Source: LMUY01 sp964246185
GTDB lineage: Bacteria > Pseudomonadota > Alphaproteobacteria > Acetobacterales > Acetobacteraceae
Length of the DNA stretch: 15,159 nucleotides
Direction of reading: 5' to 3'
Assembly (NCBI GenBank): GCA_964246185.1
Contig: CAXTPP010000090.1
Location: forward strand, 1 to 15,159
The position numbers and the translations under genes were made by a program. The notes beneath the pieces are model-generated. The model saw only the letters and a program-made list of their open reading frames with translations. It was not told the origin of the DNA and did no database searches. Below, piece after piece: positions 14,820-15,159 of the stretch (its first letter is position 1; each line of letters begins with the position of its first letter).

Positions 14820-14925
14820 AGTGGTCCGATGCCAACGCGCACTTCAGCGCGTTGGCTGAATCGGCGCATCAAATCAAATTAGTGCCCTGACACATACTGA
14901 ACCCTCACAATGCGTCAGAGCAGTA
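14819..14925 (-). mobile_element. MITE copy 2 (103 bp plus flanking TA)
   Basis: This is the inverted counterpart of the element at 13087-13189, with the same 103-bp length at 14821-14923. The seven differences include four clustered in the centre (three at positions 43-46 of the element, one at 58), a G/A change in the first hairpin and the terminal base. It is flanked by CTAG (14818-14821) on the inner side and GTAG (14923-14926) on the outer side, so TA is duplicated. It lies between the toxin and antitoxin genes. The toxin frame reads into it and stops at TGA 14905-14907. Its two hairpins would fall in any toxin-antitoxin mRNA. Confidence 0.8.
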
Positions 14926-15159
14926 GTGTGTGTCACCGACCTCGACAATCGTGATTGCATGAGGATTTGACCCTTCTGACAGCAAGAACTCGATTCGGTA
15001 TTGATCGTTGATCCTGATGGATCGACGCCCGTCAGGGCTTACTTGTCGTTTCTTGTAGTTCAAGCTTTTGATGCTTCGAAGGTCCCGCTCATCCTGGGCG
15101 GCCTCTAGGGTCAGGACTCATTTGCTGAGCCAGAAGATGACGGTAGCAGCGAGCGTGAT
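14905..15159 (-). pseudogene. HigB/RelE-like toxin, C-terminal part, disrupted and cut by the window edge
   Basis: The frame reads LEAAQDERDLRSIKSLNYKK, then RQVSPDGRRSIRINDQYRIE, then FLLSEGSNPHAITIVEVGDT followed by HYCSDAL. RSIRINDQYRIEF with IVEVGDTH is the core of HigB/RelE-superfamily mRNA-interferase toxins, which cleave mRNA on the ribosome. The partner antitoxin lies directly downstream, as in higBA (toxin first). An in-frame TGA at 15118-15120 lies before LTLEAAQDERD, where CGA (Arg) would keep the frame open. No ATG or GTG follows it, so the toxin is probably dead. The rest of the N-terminus is outside the window. The last six residues (YCSDAL) come from the inserted MITE; the ancestral protein would have ended at GDTH. 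Confidence 0.75.

Overview
This is bacterial chromosomal DNA, most likely from an alphaproteobacterium of the Rhodospirillales/Azospirillaceae kind. That is a judgement from high GC, protein wording and gene content (gcdH, RhlE-type helicase, prfC, rpsD, GH15); no 16S rRNA gene or other decisive marker is present. The centre (about 1.4-12.6 kb) is ordinary, dense, GC-rich housekeeping DNA. Both ends are accessory DNA with wreckage of mobile or selfish elements.

Left edge (1-1350): two abutting, decayed transposase fragments on the + strand, an ISKra4-like C-terminal half and an IS1182-like C-terminal half. Both carry stops or frameshifts. Next comes a minus-strand series read from 7557 down to 1423: RhlE-like DEAD-box helicase, glutaryl-CoA dehydrogenase (start overlaps the helicase stop as ATGA), an iron-sulfur RNA m5U methyltransferase, a two-CBS-domain protein and an SDR-family reductase. 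Divergent from it is a GH15 glycosidase (7749-9548). It converges on prfC (release factor 3, minus). Divergent from prfC are two overlapping small unknown genes on +, the second resembling the C-terminal domain of ribosomal protein L7/L12. They converge on rpsD (S4, minus).

Right edge (12.86-15.16 kb): visibly lower GC. It holds a small + strand gene with a basic C-terminal SPER/ARW-like tail and a minus-strand locus of three genes. These are a HigB/RelE-like toxin (cut by the window end), a long HigA-type antitoxin joining an XRE helix-turn-helix to an ImmA/IrrE HExxH domain, and a third conserved-looking protein of about 156 residues. All three minus-strand genes are damaged: an in-frame TGA in the toxin, a TAG plus a frameshift in the antitoxin, and a frameshift in the third gene. 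The locus looks dead or dying.

The most interesting structure is a pair of 103-bp MITE-like elements (about 93% identical, 7 differences) in opposite orientation at 13087-13189 and 14821-14923, each bracketed by TA within CTAG (one outer flank is GTAG). Removing them restores neat ancestral junctions. At the first, two convergent genes share a palindromic CTAG holding both stop codons. At the second, a compact toxin-antitoxin junction reappears, where the toxin ends GDTH-stop 11 bases before the antitoxin ATG. The MITEs therefore look like IS630-type passengers that landed in TAG stop codons. The second one split the toxin-antitoxin pair and lengthened the toxin by six residues.
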